Positions 52,197 to 62,257 of a stretch of 64,000 nt of DNA are shown here, in pieces (the stretch's first letter is position 1; the number at the start of each line of letters is the position of its first letter). The notes beneath the pieces were generated by a model. The model saw nothing but the letters and a program-made list of their open reading frames with translations, was not told the origin of the DNA and did not search any database. This stretch comes from DATCMH01 sp036563505 (lineage in GTDB: Bacteria > Pseudomonadota > Alphaproteobacteria > Rhizobiales > Beijerinckiaceae), in contig DATCMH010000022.1 of NCBI GenBank assembly GCA_036563505.1, positions 286,857-350,856 of the forward strand. The letters are read 5' to 3'. The translations under genes were made by a program, and so were the position numbers.

Positions 52197-53912
52197 ATGG
52201 CACGGGGCGGGAGCGGGGACGCGCGGCGCGAGGCCGCGAAGGCACCGGGCCGCGCCGTGCGGGGAGCGGCAGCCTTCGATCCCAGGGCCATTCTCACCTC
52301 CATCGGCGAGGTCGTCTACGATTGGGACATCGCCAGCGATGCCCTGTCCTGGGGCGCCAACGCGCTGGAGGTCTTGGGCCTCGACGATCTCGATCCTGTC
52401 AGCACCGGACGGGGTCTTGCCCTCATGGTTGAGCCCGACAGCGGCCTGACCCGCCACGAGGCCCTGCATGGTGGCGAGGTGCGCGACCGGGGTGAGGGCG
52501 TCCCCTACCGGACCCGCTATGCGCTCCGCCTCGCTCCCGACCGGGTCGTGACGGTCGAGGATACCGGCCGCTGGTTCGGCGACCGCGACGGCCAGCCCGC
52601 CTGCGCCCACGGCGTCCTGCGGATCGAGACGCCGGCCGACGAGAGCACGTCGTTGGCCACCCGCGATCGCACCAGTTTCCTCACCCTCATCGCTCCCGAA
52701 GTGGCGGAGGCGGTGCGCTCACGACGCGTCCTGACCCTCGTCGTCGCCTCGGTCGATGGCTTGCGCCACCTCAACGAGGAACTCGGCGAGGACGTGGCCG
52801 ACGGGGTGCTGCGCACCGTGGCCGCCCGGGTCCGCAGCGTCATGCGCCGCCGCGACCGCCTCGTGCGCTACGCCGGCAACCGCCTTGGGCTTCTCCTGCG
52901 CTCCTGCGCGCCGGACCAGATCGAGACCGCCGTGAAGCGGATCGCCTGGGCCGTCGAAGGCGAGCCGATCCCGGTGCCCGGCGGGGCGCGGGGCGTGCGC
53001 CTGCGCATCGGGGCCGCCTGCGCACCCGAGCAGGCCGCCGATGCCGGCGGTCTCCTGCGCCGGGCCGAGGAGGCTCTTCACGCCGCGAAATCGGACGTGA
53101 CGAAGCCCTTCGCGGTGTTCAACGCCGCCATGGCGCGCAACCTGAAGCGCGCCCGCGACATCACGACGGAGATCGTCGAGGCCCTCAACGGCCGGCGCGT
53201 CCTCATCGCCCGCCAGCCCATCGTCGATGCCCGCACCCGCCAGCCGACCTTCAGCGAAGCCCTGCTCCGCGCTCGTGCCGTGGACGGAAGCCTCATCGCC
53301 GCGACCGAGATCATGCCCGCCATCGAGCGGGCGGGTCTCGTGCCCCTCGTCGACGGCCGGGTCCTCGAACTCGTCGCCGACCACCTCGTCGCCCATCCGG
53401 ACGCGAGGATGTCCCTCAACCTGTCCATCCTCACCCTGGAGCGGGCCGACTGGCTCGGCATCCTCGCCTCGCATCTGGGCGCCCGGCCCGGCATCGCGTC
53501 CCGCCTCGTGATCGAGATCACGGAGACGGCGGCGGTGCGCGATCCGGCGGCGACGCGGGCGCGCCTCAACGCCATGAAGGCGCTGGGCGTCGGCATCGCG
53601 ATCGACGATTTCGGCGCGGGCCACACCTCCTTCAAGCACCTGCGCAGCTTCCCCGTCGACCTCCTCAAGATCGACGGCGCCTTCGTGCAGAACCTCGCCC
53701 GCTCCGCGGACGATCGCTTCTTCGTGCGCACCCTCGTCGACCTCGCCCAGCACCTCGGCATCGCGACCGTCGCCGAGTGGGTCGAGGATGAGGAGACGGC
53801 GCAGCAGCTCGCCGAATGGGGCGTGGATTATCTCCAGGGGACCCTGTGCGGCGCCCCGGCCCTCCTCGCGCCGGTGCCGGCCGCCGGCCCGCTCAAGACG
53901 TCGGTGGCCTGA
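52197..53912 (+). CDS. PAS-like, degenerate GGDEF and EAL domain protein (cyclic-di-GMP phosphodiesterase)
   Basis: 571 residues. A PAS-like sensor (TSIGEVVYDWDIASDALSWGANALEVLGL) covers about 30-150. The GGDEF-like domain has YAGNRLG in place of GGDEF, so it is probably not a cyclase. The EAL domain retains FSEALLR, MSLNLS, IEITETAA, IAIDDFGAG, LLKIDGAFV and the later EWVEDEETA, so phosphodiesterase activity is likely. No receiver or membrane segment. It likely lowers c-di-GMP and affects motility or attachment. Confidence 0.88.
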   Translation: MARGGSGDARREAAKAPGRAVRGAAAFDPRAILTSIGEVVYDWDIASDALSWGANALEVLGLDDLDPVSTGRGLALMVEPDSGLTRHEALHGGEVRDRGEGVPYRTRYALRLAPDRVVTVEDTGRWFGDRDGQPACAHGVLRIETPADESTSLATRDRTSFLTLIAPEVAEAVRSRRVLTLVVASVDGLRHLNEELGEDVADGVLRTVAARVRSVMRRRDRLVRYAGNRLGLLLRSCAPDQIETAVKRIAWAVEGEPIPVPGGARGVRLRIGAACAPEQAADAGGLLRRAEEALHAAKSDVTKPFAVFNAAMARNLKRARDITTEIVEALNGRRVLIARQPIVDARTRQPTFSEALLRARAVDGSLIAATEIMPAIERAGLVPLVDGRVLELVADHLVAHPDARMSLNLSILTLERADWLGILASHLGARPGIASRLVIEITETAAVRDPAATRARLNAMKALGVGIAIDDFGAGHTSFKHLRSFPVDLLKIDGAFVQNLARSADDRFFVRTLVDLAQHLGIATVAEWVEDEETAQQLAEWGVDYLQGTLCGAPALLAPVPAAGPLKTSVA

Positions 53913-53933
53913 GGGCGCCTTCGCTCTCCAAGC

Positions 53934-54548
53934 CTACTTCTTGGCCAGCGCCTCGAGCTTGGCCTGCATGTCGGCCATCTGATTCTTGAGAGCGTCGAGC
54001 TCGTTCGCGGGCTGGTTCTCGGCCTTCTCGGCCGGCCGGGCCGCGAAGGGCGAAAACATCCGCATCGCCTCCGAGAAGAACGACATGTTGGCCTTGAGCT
54101 GGTCCTGCATGGCCTCGAAGGCGCGGGGCCCGAAGGCGGAGGCCATCTGCTGGCGCAGGCTCTGCTGCTCGCGGGCCAGATTCTCCATCGAGAACTCGAG
54201 GTAGCCCGGCACGAGCGATTGCAGGCTGTCGCCGTAGAAACGGATGAGCTGGCGCAGGAAGGCGACGGGCAGGAGGTTCTGGCCTTCCTTGTTCTCCTGC
54301 TCGAAGATGATCTGGGTCAGCACCGTGCGGGTGATGTCCTCGCCGGATTTGGCGTCGTAGACCACGAAATCCTCGCCCTGGCGCACCATGACGGCGAGAT
54401 CCTCGAGCGTCACGTAGGTCGAGGTACCGGTGTGGTAGAGCCGGCGGTTCGCATACTTTTTGATCACCGTGGGCGAGGCGCCCGGGCGGGGGGAGGGGGC
54501 GCCCTCGAGGCTCCCCTTCTCGGGGACGGGTTTGGGTTCGCTGGCCAT
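53934..54548 (-). CDS. phaR: Polyhydroxyalkanoate synthesis repressor PhaR
   Basis: 204 residues. The N-terminal domain starts TVIKKYANRRLYHTGTSTYVTLEDLAVMVRQGEDFVVYDAKSGEDITR, the hallmark of PhaR. A coiled-coil C-terminus follows. It is expected to repress phasin and PHA genes and to bind PHA granules. It is divergent from phaA with 265 bases between; that gap shows a TTGACT (54718-54723) as a weak promoter candidate. Confidence 0.95.
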   Translation of the reverse strand: MASEPKPVPEKGSLEGAPSPRPGASPTVIKKYANRRLYHTGTSTYVTLEDLAVMVRQGEDFVVYDAKSGEDITRTVLTQIIFEQENKEGQNLLPVAFLRQLIRFYGDSLQSLVPGYLEFSMENLAREQQSLRQQMASAFGPRAFEAMQDQLKANMSFFSEAMRMFSPFAARPAEKAENQPANELDALKNQMADMQAKLEALAKK

Positions 54549-54813
54549 GATGCCCTTCGATGATGCGAGGTGGCCCGATCGCGCCTTCCGGCGCGCCCGA
54601 TCAGCCCTTTTGTCCAACGTTAGGGCCTCGTCAGCGCCGCGGAAACAACAAACTGAGCCGGCGCGCCGCCCCCGCGACCCCTTCTCGCCGGTGCAGCCGG
54701 CGCGGATCGCCCTTGCCTTGACTTCGCGCGTCCCTCCGGTTTCATCCGGGGCGACAGTGTCGAGGCGCGCCGTCCGCGGCGCTCATGGCCCGACCGCAGG
54801 AGGAACACGCCCC

Positions 54814-55992
54814 ATGGCTACCCAGGACATCGTCATCGTCGCCGCAGCGCGCACGCCGGTCGGCTCCTTCAACGGCGCCTTCGCCAACGTCGCCGCGCAC
54901 GAGCTCGGCGCGGTGGCGGTGAAGGCCGCCCTCGAGCGCGCCGGCGTCGAGGCGGCGGAGGTCGACGAGGTGATCCTCGGCCAGGTGCTCACGGCCGCTC
55001 AAGGACAGAACCCGGCGCGCCAAGCCGCGATGAAGGCCGGCGTTCCGGACAAAGCGACGGCCTGGGGCCTCAACCAGGTGTGCGGCTCGGGGCTTCGCGC
55101 CGTGGCGCTCGGCATGCAGCAGATCACGAACGGCGACGCCCAGATCATCGTGGCGGGCGGCCAGGAATCGATGTCGCTGTCGGCCCATGCGGCCCATATG
55201 CGCGGCGGCACCAAGATGGGCGACGTCAAGTTCATCGACACGATGATCAAGGACGGGCTCTGGGACGCCTTCCACGGCTACCACATGGGCACGACGGCGG
55301 AGAACGTCGCCACCAAGTGGCAGATCACCCGCGACGAGCAGGACCGCTTCGCCGTGGCCTCCCAGAACAAGGCGGAGGCCGCCAAGAAGGCCGGGCGCTT
55401 CAAGGACGAGATCGCCCCCGTCACCATCGCCGGCCGCAAGGGCGACGTGGTGGTCGACGCGGACGAGTATATCCGCGAAGGCGCGACCATCGACGCGGTG
55501 GCCAAGCTCAAGCCCGCCTTCTCGAAGGAGGGCACGGTGACGGCGGGCAACGCCTCGGGGCTCAACGACGGCGCCGCGGCCCTCGTCGTAATGAGCGCGG
55601 CGGAAGCCGAGCGCCGGGGTCTCACCCCGCTCGCCCGGATCGCCTCCTGGGCCACCGCCGGCGTGGCGCCGGAGATCATGGGCTCGGGGCCAATCCCGGC
55701 TTCCCGCAAGGCCCTGGAGAAGGCCGGCTGGAAGGCGCAGGACCTCGACCTCGTCGAGGCCAATGAGGCCTTCGCGGCCCAGGCCATCGCCGTCAACAAG
55801 GACATGGGCTGGAACACGGACATCGTGAACGTCAACGGCGGTGCCATCGCCATCGGTCACCCGATCGGCGCCTCGGGCGCCCGCGTCCTCGTCACCCTCC
55901 TGCACGAGATGGGCCGGCGCGACGCCAAGAAGGGTTTGGCCACGCTCTGCATCGGCGGCGGCATGGGCGTCGCCATGTGCGTGGAGCGCTGA
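54814..55992 (+). CDS. phaA: Acetyl-CoA C-acetyltransferase (beta-ketothiolase)
   Basis: 392 residues. Cys in LNQVCGSGLRAVALG, His in GGAIAIGHPIGASGARV and Cys in LCIGGGMGVAMCVER are the thiolase triad. It condenses two acetyl-CoA to acetoacetyl-CoA for PHB synthesis. AGGAGG at 54799-54804 precedes ATG 54814. phaB follows after a 126-base gap filled by a palindromic repeat. Confidence 0.95.
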   Translation: MATQDIVIVAAARTPVGSFNGAFANVAAHELGAVAVKAALERAGVEAAEVDEVILGQVLTAAQGQNPARQAAMKAGVPDKATAWGLNQVCGSGLRAVALGMQQITNGDAQIIVAGGQESMSLSAHAAHMRGGTKMGDVKFIDTMIKDGLWDAFHGYHMGTTAENVATKWQITRDEQDRFAVASQNKAEAAKKAGRFKDEIAPVTIAGRKGDVVVDADEYIREGATIDAVAKLKPAFSKEGTVTAGNASGLNDGAAALVVMSAAEAERRGLTPLARIASWATAGVAPEIMGSGPIPASRKALEKAGWKAQDLDLVEANEAFAAQAIAVNKDMGWNTDIVNVNGGAIAIGHPIGASGARVLVTLLHEMGRRDAKKGLATLCIGGGMGVAMCVER

Positions 55993-56002
55993 GCCTCCCG
56001 CG

Positions 56003-56090
56003 TGTCATGGCCGGGCTCGACCCGGCCATCCCGATCGGAATGTCCCGAGCGTATGAACCGAGATGGCTGGGCCAAGCCCGGCCATGACAA
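56003..56090. repeat. Palindromic intergenic repeat, family B
   Basis: TGTCATGGCCGGGCTCGACC at the left and GGCCAAGCCCGGCCATGACA at the right form a long stem around AATGTCCCGAGCGTATGAAC. Related left ends occur at 24460 and 63841. It sits between phaA and phaB and might affect their relative mRNA levels. Confidence 0.8.
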
Positions 56091-56118
56091 TCAGAAAACT
56101 TCAACAGGAGGAAAACGC

Positions 56119-56847
<729 letters not shown>

Positions 56848-56860
56848 GGCCTTCCTCGTC

Positions 56861-56979
56861 TGTCGTTCCGGGGCCGCGCAGCGGAACCCGGAACCCACGA
56901 CCGGGTGAGTGGCTGCCATGATCTCTCCGCCAAGTCATGGATTCCGGGCTCTCGCCTGCGGCGAGCCCCGGAATGACGG
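56861..56979. repeat. Palindromic intergenic repeat, family A
   Basis: TGTCGTTCCGGGGCCGCGCA at the left, GCGAGCCCCGGAATGACGG at the right, with inner CCCGGAACCCACGACCGGGT. It is the inverted orientation of the 31189 copy. It lies 13 bases after the phaB stop. Confidence 0.75.
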
Positions 56980-57078
56980 TGGAGGGGCGAGTCCGGGAAT
57001 GGGATCGATTCCGCCCCCTCGCGGGTTGCCGATCGAGGCGCACCGGCCCGATGGCCGGCGCTCCGTTCGAGCGCTCCC

Positions 57079-57993
57079 GTGACCGAGACCCTCGCGACGA
57101 TCACGCCCTCAGCCTTCCAGGTGACCTCCTCCGAGGACGAGGAGCGCCCGGGTGCGCTCGTCGCTTACCCCTACGACCGCGAACTCGTCCGGCGCTTTCG
57201 CGAGCATTTTCCCCGCGCGCGCTGGCGGCCCGACGAGGAGCGCTGGTTCGTGCCGGGCACCACGGCGGCGACCCGGCTCGAAGCCTGGATCGCCCGCGAA
57301 CTCGCCGACCTCGACCGCCACGCCGACGCCAAGGGCCGCGACGCCTTCACCTTCGACCCCATCGAGAGCCGTTACCTGAAGGCGCGCGACGATCTCGAGA
57401 TCCGCACGCCCTTCTCCCGCGCCATCGTGACCGAGCTGCGCCAGGTGCCCTGGGCGCGCTGGAGTGACGAGACCAAGGCCTGGCACGTGCCCTACCGCTC
57501 CTACGAGGAGCTCCAGCGGCGCTGGCCCGCCATCGAGGCCGAAGCGCGGGACAACGAGCCGGAGATGCGGGCCGAGCGCCGCGCCCGGGCGCGAGACGAT
57601 CCGGAGCGCATCTGGTGGGACGGCGAGCGCCGGCGCCGGCGCTATCCGGTGCCGGCCGACGATCCGCCGCCCCTCGACCTGCCAGTCTCCGTGCACCGCT
57701 TCGGCGTCGTGATCTTCACCCCCGCCGAGGGCGAGTTCGTCGACGTCGCGGCCTTCGCCGAGCGCTACCCGCACCTGCGGCCCGACGATCCCGCCGGCTA
57801 CGTCTGGGCCCGCTGGCGCGTGCCGGAGCGCTGGGAGATCTACCGCCTGCGGCGGGCCAAACCCGTCGTCGACGACGAAGCCGCCCGCGCCCGCCGCGGC
57901 TGGTGGCCCCCGAGCCGCGACGAAACCGACGAGCGCCTCGACACCCTGCGCCGCCCCTGGCGGGCGCGGGGAGGGGCCGCGCGTCAGGCTTGA
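57079..57993 (+). CDS. Stand-alone protein with two HARP-like domains
   Basis: 304 residues. Two repeats share one pattern: residues of about 30-75 (AYPYDRELVRRFREHFPRARWRPDEERWFVP) and about 112-145 (TPFSRAIVTELRQVPWARWSDETKAWHVPY). They resemble the HARP motif of annealing helicases (F-x..I..LK..PxxxWd...K.W.vP). A basic middle region (RAERRARARDDPERIWWDGERRRRR) and a C-terminal VFGVV-like segment with Trp/Arg follow. No helicase domain is present. I infer DNA binding; the family is not otherwise known to me. Confidence 0.6.
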   Translation: MTETLATITPSAFQVTSSEDEERPGALVAYPYDRELVRRFREHFPRARWRPDEERWFVPGTTAATRLEAWIARELADLDRHADAKGRDAFTFDPIESRYLKARDDLEIRTPFSRAIVTELRQVPWARWSDETKAWHVPYRSYEELQRRWPAIEAEARDNEPEMRAERRARARDDPERIWWDGERRRRRYPVPADDPPPLDLPVSVHRFGVVIFTPAEGEFVDVAAFAERYPHLRPDDPAGYVWARWRVPERWEIYRLRRAKPVVDDEAARARRGWWPPSRDETDERLDTLRRPWRARGGAARQA

Positions 57994-58001
57994 GGGTTCT
58001 T

Positions 58002-58265
58002 CCCCTCTCCCCTTGAGGGAGAGGGTGGCCCCGCGAAGCGGGGTCGGGAGAGGGGTGGCGCGCAGCACGCGCCCGGCCGCAAGGCCGATCACCACCTCTC
58101 CAAACCAAGCATCGTATTCGCTTCGCGAGGCGCTTCGCGCCACCCCTCATCCGCCCTGCTTCGCAGGGCACCTTCTCCCGCAGAGGGGAGAAGGAGAGCG
58201 CACCGGCGCCCTTCATCCCTCCCCGCCTGCGGGGAGGGTGGCCCTCGCGGCAGGGTCGGGTGGGG
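58002..58265. repeat. Cluster of palindromic repeats, family C
   Basis: Covers most of the 348-base gap between the HARP-like and EamA genes: TCCCCTCTCCCCTTGAGGGA at the left, CTTCTCCCGCAGAGGGGAGA in the middle and TCCCTCCCCGCCTGCGGGGA at the right. The left unit matches the ligase insertion most closely. No gene seen. Confidence 0.8.
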
Positions 58266-58341
58266 TCAGCGCCGGGCGTTGCGCGACACGGGTCGGGCGT
58301 GACAGAGAACCCTCAGCGTTCCCCCCTCCATCCGAAGGCCC

Positions 58342-59217
58342 ATGTCTCCCCGCACCGCCACCCTGATCGGCTTCGGCGCGATCGCGCTCTGGGCGCTCCT
58401 CGCTCTGCTCACCGCCGCGTCGGGGCCGGTGCCGCCGTTCCAGCTCGCGGCGATGACCTTTCTGGTGGGCGGGCTTCTCGGGGCGGGCAGCTGGGCGTTC
58501 CGGTCGGAGGGCCCGCGCGCCCTGCGCCAGCCTGTCCGCGTCTGGATCCTCGGGGTCGGCGGGCTCTTCGGCTATCATGCCCTCTACTTCGCGGCCCTGC
58601 GCCTCGCCCCGCCGGCCGAGGCCGGGCTGATCTCCTATCTCTGGCCGCTCCTCATCGTGCTGTTCTCAGGTCTCCTGCCGGGAGAACGTCTGCGGGGGTC
58701 CCAGGTGCTGGGCGCCCTTCTCGGCTTCGCCGGCGTCGCCGTGCTTCTTTTAGGGCGCGGCGGGCTGGAGGCGCGGCCCGAATACGGCCTGGGCTACGCG
58801 CTGGCCTTCGCCTGCGCCTTCGTCTGGTCGGGCTATTCCGTGCTCTCGCGCCGCGTCAGCGCCGTGCCGACGGACGCGGTGGCGGGCTTCTGTCTCGTGA
58901 CCGCCGTGTTGAGCCTCGCCTGCCACCTCGCCTTCGAGACCACCGTCTGGCCGCGCACCGGGCTCGAATGGCTCGCGGTGCTCGGCCTCGGCCTCGGACC
59001 GGTCGGCGCGGCCTTCTACCTCTGGGATGTCGGCTGCAAGCGCGGGGATATCCGGCTTCTCGGCACGGCCTCCTACGCCGCCCCGGTGCTGTCGACCCTG
59101 ATCCTCGTCGCGGCGGGCTATGCCAGCCCGAGCCTGTCGCTGGCGCTGGCCTGCCTCCTCATCGTGGCCGGCGCCCTCGTCGCGACGCTCACGGCCCGGC
59201 GGGCGTCGCCGGCCTGA
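58342..59217 (+). CDS. EamA-family (DMT) metabolite transporter
   Basis: 291 residues with ten predicted helices in two EamA repeats, ALWALLALLTAASGPVPPFQLAAMTFLVGG and LGYALAFACAFVWSGYSVLSRR among them. LRLAPPAEAGLISYLWPLLIVL is typical of YddG-type aromatic or amino-acid exporters. Its 3' end overlaps the convergent GNAT gene by 29 bases. Confidence 0.9.
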   Translation: MSPRTATLIGFGAIALWALLALLTAASGPVPPFQLAAMTFLVGGLLGAGSWAFRSEGPRALRQPVRVWILGVGGLFGYHALYFAALRLAPPAEAGLISYLWPLLIVLFSGLLPGERLRGSQVLGALLGFAGVAVLLLGRGGLEARPEYGLGYALAFACAFVWSGYSVLSRRVSAVPTDAVAGFCLVTAVLSLACHLAFETTVWPRTGLEWLAVLGLGLGPVGAAFYLWDVGCKRGDIRLLGTASYAAPVLSTLILVAAGYASPSLSLALACLLIVAGALVATLTARRASPA

Positions 59218-59959
59218 TGCGGTGGACGTAGCGGTAGGCGTCGGAAAAGCCGAGCGCTCGGTAGAGCGCGCGGGCTGCCTCGTTGTCCTCGCGGACTTGG
59301 AGATAGGCTGACGCCGCTCCCGCGTCGCGCCCCCAGGCGAGCAGGGCGCAGACGAGCTGGCGGCCCAGCCCTAAGCCCCGTAGGTCCGGCGCCACGACGA
59401 TGTCGTAGAGGCCCACATAGCCGCGCTCGGCCACGCCCATGCCCCAGGCGACGGGGCGGTCGTCGAGGCGCAGCGTGGCGAAGCCCGCCGTCTGGCGGAT
59501 GCGAGACACGATCTCGGTCAGAATGCCGTCGTCGGCCTTGTCGCCGCCATAGGCCTCCGCGGCGCCCCGGATCCAGGCCTTCGTGGCCTGGGGCGTGATC
59601 GTCACCGCGTCGCCGATGGTCGGCCCATCGCCCACCTCGGCCACCATGCCGCAGGAGGGCTCGACCTCCTGGAAGCCGTGCGCTTCGAGCCGTGACGCCA
59701 CACCGTCGGCCTCGAGCCCGGTGAGGCGGAAGATCGGGCGGATGTGCTGGGCCTCGTACTGCGTCACGACATGCGCGATGCCCTCGTCCGTAAGGCCGGC
59801 CCCGGGGAGGAACGGCGTCGCCGCGTTGGCGCGCTTGGAATAGCCTTTGGCGAAGCGCAGCAGCCAGCCATCACAAACCTGCGCTTCGAGGGAAGGCCAG
59901 GCGTTGACGAGCCGTCCTTCGAGAGCCTGGATCAGGGCCGGATCGGGGGTTGTGGTCAC
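59189..59959 (-). CDS. GNAT-family N-acetyltransferase
   Basis: 256 residues from a GTG start. The acetyl-CoA site is IVVAPDLRGLGLGRQLVCALLAWGRDAGAA with R-x-x-GLG, then LQVREDNEAARALYRALGFSDAYRYVHR. The N-terminal half is longer than in single-domain GNATs. The target is unknown. It ends 4 bases after the cupin start region and shares its direction. Confidence 0.85.
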   Translation of the reverse strand: MTTTPDPALIQALEGRLVNAWPSLEAQVCDGWLLRFAKGYSKRANAATPFLPGAGLTDEGIAHVVTQYEAQHIRPIFRLTGLEADGVASRLEAHGFQEVEPSCGMVAEVGDGPTIGDAVTITPQATKAWIRGAAEAYGGDKADDGILTEIVSRIRQTAGFATLRLDDRPVAWGMGVAERGYVGLYDIVVAPDLRGLGLGRQLVCALLAWGRDAGAASAYLQVREDNEAARALYRALGFSDAYRYVHRIRPATPAGP

Positions 59960-59962
59960 GGC

Positions 59963-60427
59963 TCAGGCGCTCCCGCGGGGCATCGGGCGCCAGCCGGGGG
60001 GCGCCAGCTCGAAACCCTCGAAGAGAAAGCCCGGCGCCACGGTGCAGCCCACGAGCGTCCAGCTCCCTAAACTCTCCGCCGCCTGCCAGGCGCCCGCCGG
60101 CACCACCACCTGCGGGCGCTGGCCGCGGGCGAGGTCGGGGCCGAGATGGTGCGCGCTGGCGTCGTGCCCGTTCGGCGAGACCGTGATCACGAGCGGCGCC
60201 CCGGCGTAATGGTGCCAGACTTCCGTCGCGTCGACCCGGTGCCACTCCGACACTTCGCCCAAAGCCAGCAGGTAGTAGATCGCCGTCGAGGCGGCGCGGC
60301 CCGCGGCGTCAGTCGACGGATCGCGGTAGGTCTCGCGGAAATGCCCGCCCTCCGGATGCGGCTTGAGATCGAGGAGGCGGATCACCTCCGCCGCCGTTAG
60401 ATTCGCGCTGAGGGATAGGGCGCTCAT
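59963..60427 (-). CDS. Cupin-fold DUF985 family protein
   Basis: 154 residues. LDLKPHPEGGHFRETYRD, TAIYYLLALGEVSEWHRVDATEVWHHYAGAPLVI and GWTLVG-type blocks match DUF985 cupins. Histidines in SEWHR and WHHYAG suit metal binding. Probably a small-molecule isomerase or binding protein. The GNAT gene follows at once. Confidence 0.88.
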   Translation of the reverse strand: MSALSLSANLTAAEVIRLLDLKPHPEGGHFRETYRDPSTDAAGRAASTAIYYLLALGEVSEWHRVDATEVWHHYAGAPLVITVSPNGHDASAHHLGPDLARGQRPQVVVPAGAWQAAESLGSWTLVGCTVAPGFLFEGFELAPPGWRPMPRGSA

Positions 60428-60489
60428 GCGGGCCGGCCGGTCATCAAAGGTCCTGTCATCCTGTGATCCGGGGATCCCGGGCGCATCCT

Positions 60490-61251
60490 TCAGAACCGGT
60501 TCTTCCACTCGCGAAGCGCCGTGAAGACCGTTTCCGCGTCGGCTCCCTCCTTATGGACGGAGCGGGCCAGCGCGGGCTCACCGGCCCGCAGGAACGGGTT
60601 CGTCACCTTCTCCATGGCGAGCGTCGAGGGCACCAGGAAGCGCCCCTGGGCTTTCGCCATCTCGGCCTCCTCGGCGCGCTCTTTCAGGGCCGCATTGTCC
60701 GGGTCGGCGGCAAGCGCGAAGCGGGCATTCGAGAGCACGTAATCGTGCCCGCTGTAGATCGCCGTCGCGTCGGGAAGCCCGGCCAGGCGCTGGAGCGAGC
60801 GCCAGAGCACCGCCGGCGTGTCCTCGAGCACCCGCCCGCAGCCCAGCGTGAAGAGCGTGTCTCCCGCGAAGGCCACGCCCTCGAAGACGTAAGTGACGTG
60901 GTCCGAGCAATGGCCCGGCGTCTCCCAGACCTGGGCCGTGCTGTCGCCCACCGCGACGGTGTCGCCTTCCTTCACCGTCGCGTCGACCCCCGGCACGGCG
61001 GCCCCGGCCTTCGCGGGCGCCGTGACCTTGCAGCCGTAGCGCTCCTTCAGGCCCGGGATGCCCTGGACGTGGTCGCCGTGGCGGTGGGTGACGAGGATCT
61101 CGTCGAGGTGCCAGCCTTCCTTGTCGAGCGCCGCGACGACCGGGGCCTCGTCGGGCGCATCGATCGCCGCGACCCGACCCGTGGCGACGTCGCGCAGGAT
61201 GACGCCGATATTGTCGTCGAGGCAGCGGAAGGCGCGGATCTCGAGAGGCAT
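60490..61251 (-). CDS. gloB: Hydroxyacylglutathione hydrolase (glyoxalase II)
   Basis: 253 residues. The THxHxDH motif is VTHRHGDHVQG; further ligands are in TPGHCSDHVTY, FAGDTLFTLGCGR and YSGHDYVLSNARF. The C-terminal domain has the usual glutathione-binding basic region. It hydrolyses S-lactoylglutathione in methylglyoxal detoxification. It is divergent from a methyltransferase gene, a common arrangement in Hyphomicrobiales. Confidence 0.95.
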   Translation of the reverse strand: MPLEIRAFRCLDDNIGVILRDVATGRVAAIDAPDEAPVVAALDKEGWHLDEILVTHRHGDHVQGIPGLKERYGCKVTAPAKAGAAVPGVDATVKEGDTVAVGDSTAQVWETPGHCSDHVTYVFEGVAFAGDTLFTLGCGRVLEDTPAVLWRSLQRLAGLPDATAIYSGHDYVLSNARFALAADPDNAALKERAEEAEMAKAQGRFLVPSTLAMEKVTNPFLRAGEPALARSVHKEGADAETVFTALREWKNRF

Positions 61252-61394
61252 GCAGGGCTCCGGGGCGCTTCGGGTGATGGTGCCCGAGCGTTACCATGTC
61301 CGGGGCAAGGCTGGGAACGGCGAAGCGTCGCCTTGCGCCCATGGCCGCCACGGCCCATTGATGCGGTCAGTTCCTCGAGAAGGCCACGGCCGGC

Positions 61395-62123
61395 ATGAGC
61401 GTCGACGTCGTCGATCTGCGCGCCTTCTACGCGAGCCCGCTGGGCCTCGTTGCGCAGCGCTACGTGGATCGGGCGGTGGCCGGGTTCTGGGGGCCCCTGC
61501 GCGGGCTCTCCGTGCTCGGTCTCGGCTACGCGACGCCGTACCTGACTTCCGTTCGCGGTGAGGCGGAACGGGCGCTCGCCTTCATGCCGGCCCAGCAGGG
61601 CGTCGTGAACTGGCCCGCGAGCGGGTTCTCCGCCTCGGCGCTCGCCGACCCGCTCATGCTGCCCCTGCCCGATTCCTGCATCGACCGGGCCCTCGTCGTC
61701 CACGCCCTCGAGACGGTGGAGAGCCCGACCGAGCTCCTGCACGAGCTCTGGCGCGTTCTGACCCCGGGTGGTCGGATCATCGTCGTCGCCCCGAACCGGC
61801 GGGGCCTGTGGGCGCGCATGGATGTCACGCCCTTCGGGCACGGCCAGCCGTTCAGCCGGTCGCAGCTGAAGAGCCTCATGCGCCAGACCCTGTTCTCGCC
61901 GGAAGGCTGGGCGGAGACCCTTTACGTGCCGCCCCTGCGATCGCGGCTCGTCCTCAAGAGCGCGGCCGCCTGGGAGCGGGTGGGGACGGGCTTCTCGCTG
62001 CCCTTCGCCGGGCTTCACGTCGTGGAGGCGTCCAAGCAGCTCTACCGCGCGGTCGCGGTGCGGCCGGCCCGGCGCGCCGTGCGCTTCGCGTCCCCGGTGT
62101 TCGTGCCCGCGCCGGCGCGGTGA
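61395..62123 (+). CDS. Class I SAM-dependent methyltransferase
   Basis: 242 residues. A variant SAM motif I (LSVLGLGYATPYL) and the LPLPDSCIDRALVVHALETVESPTELLHELWRVLTPGGRIIVVAPNRRGLW block are typical of the family paired with gloB. It may act in glutathione or methylglyoxal metabolism. Start ATG 61395, 143 bases from gloB. Confidence 0.88.
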   Translation: MSVDVVDLRAFYASPLGLVAQRYVDRAVAGFWGPLRGLSVLGLGYATPYLTSVRGEAERALAFMPAQQGVVNWPASGFSASALADPLMLPLPDSCIDRALVVHALETVESPTELLHELWRVLTPGGRIIVVAPNRRGLWARMDVTPFGHGQPFSRSQLKSLMRQTLFSPEGWAETLYVPPLRSRLVLKSAAAWERVGTGFSLPFAGLHVVEASKQLYRAVAVRPARRAVRFASPVFVPAPAR

Positions 62124-62257
62124 CTGCGGTCCGCGACGAAGGTCGAAGCGCCCGCAGCCGCCGGACCGGGTTCGGGGTGCTTGCCGTTCCGGAAGCAGCA
62201 TGCACAGTGCGGACCGACGAACCGGCTTCGAGACCGGATGCGGATGGGAGAGAAACC

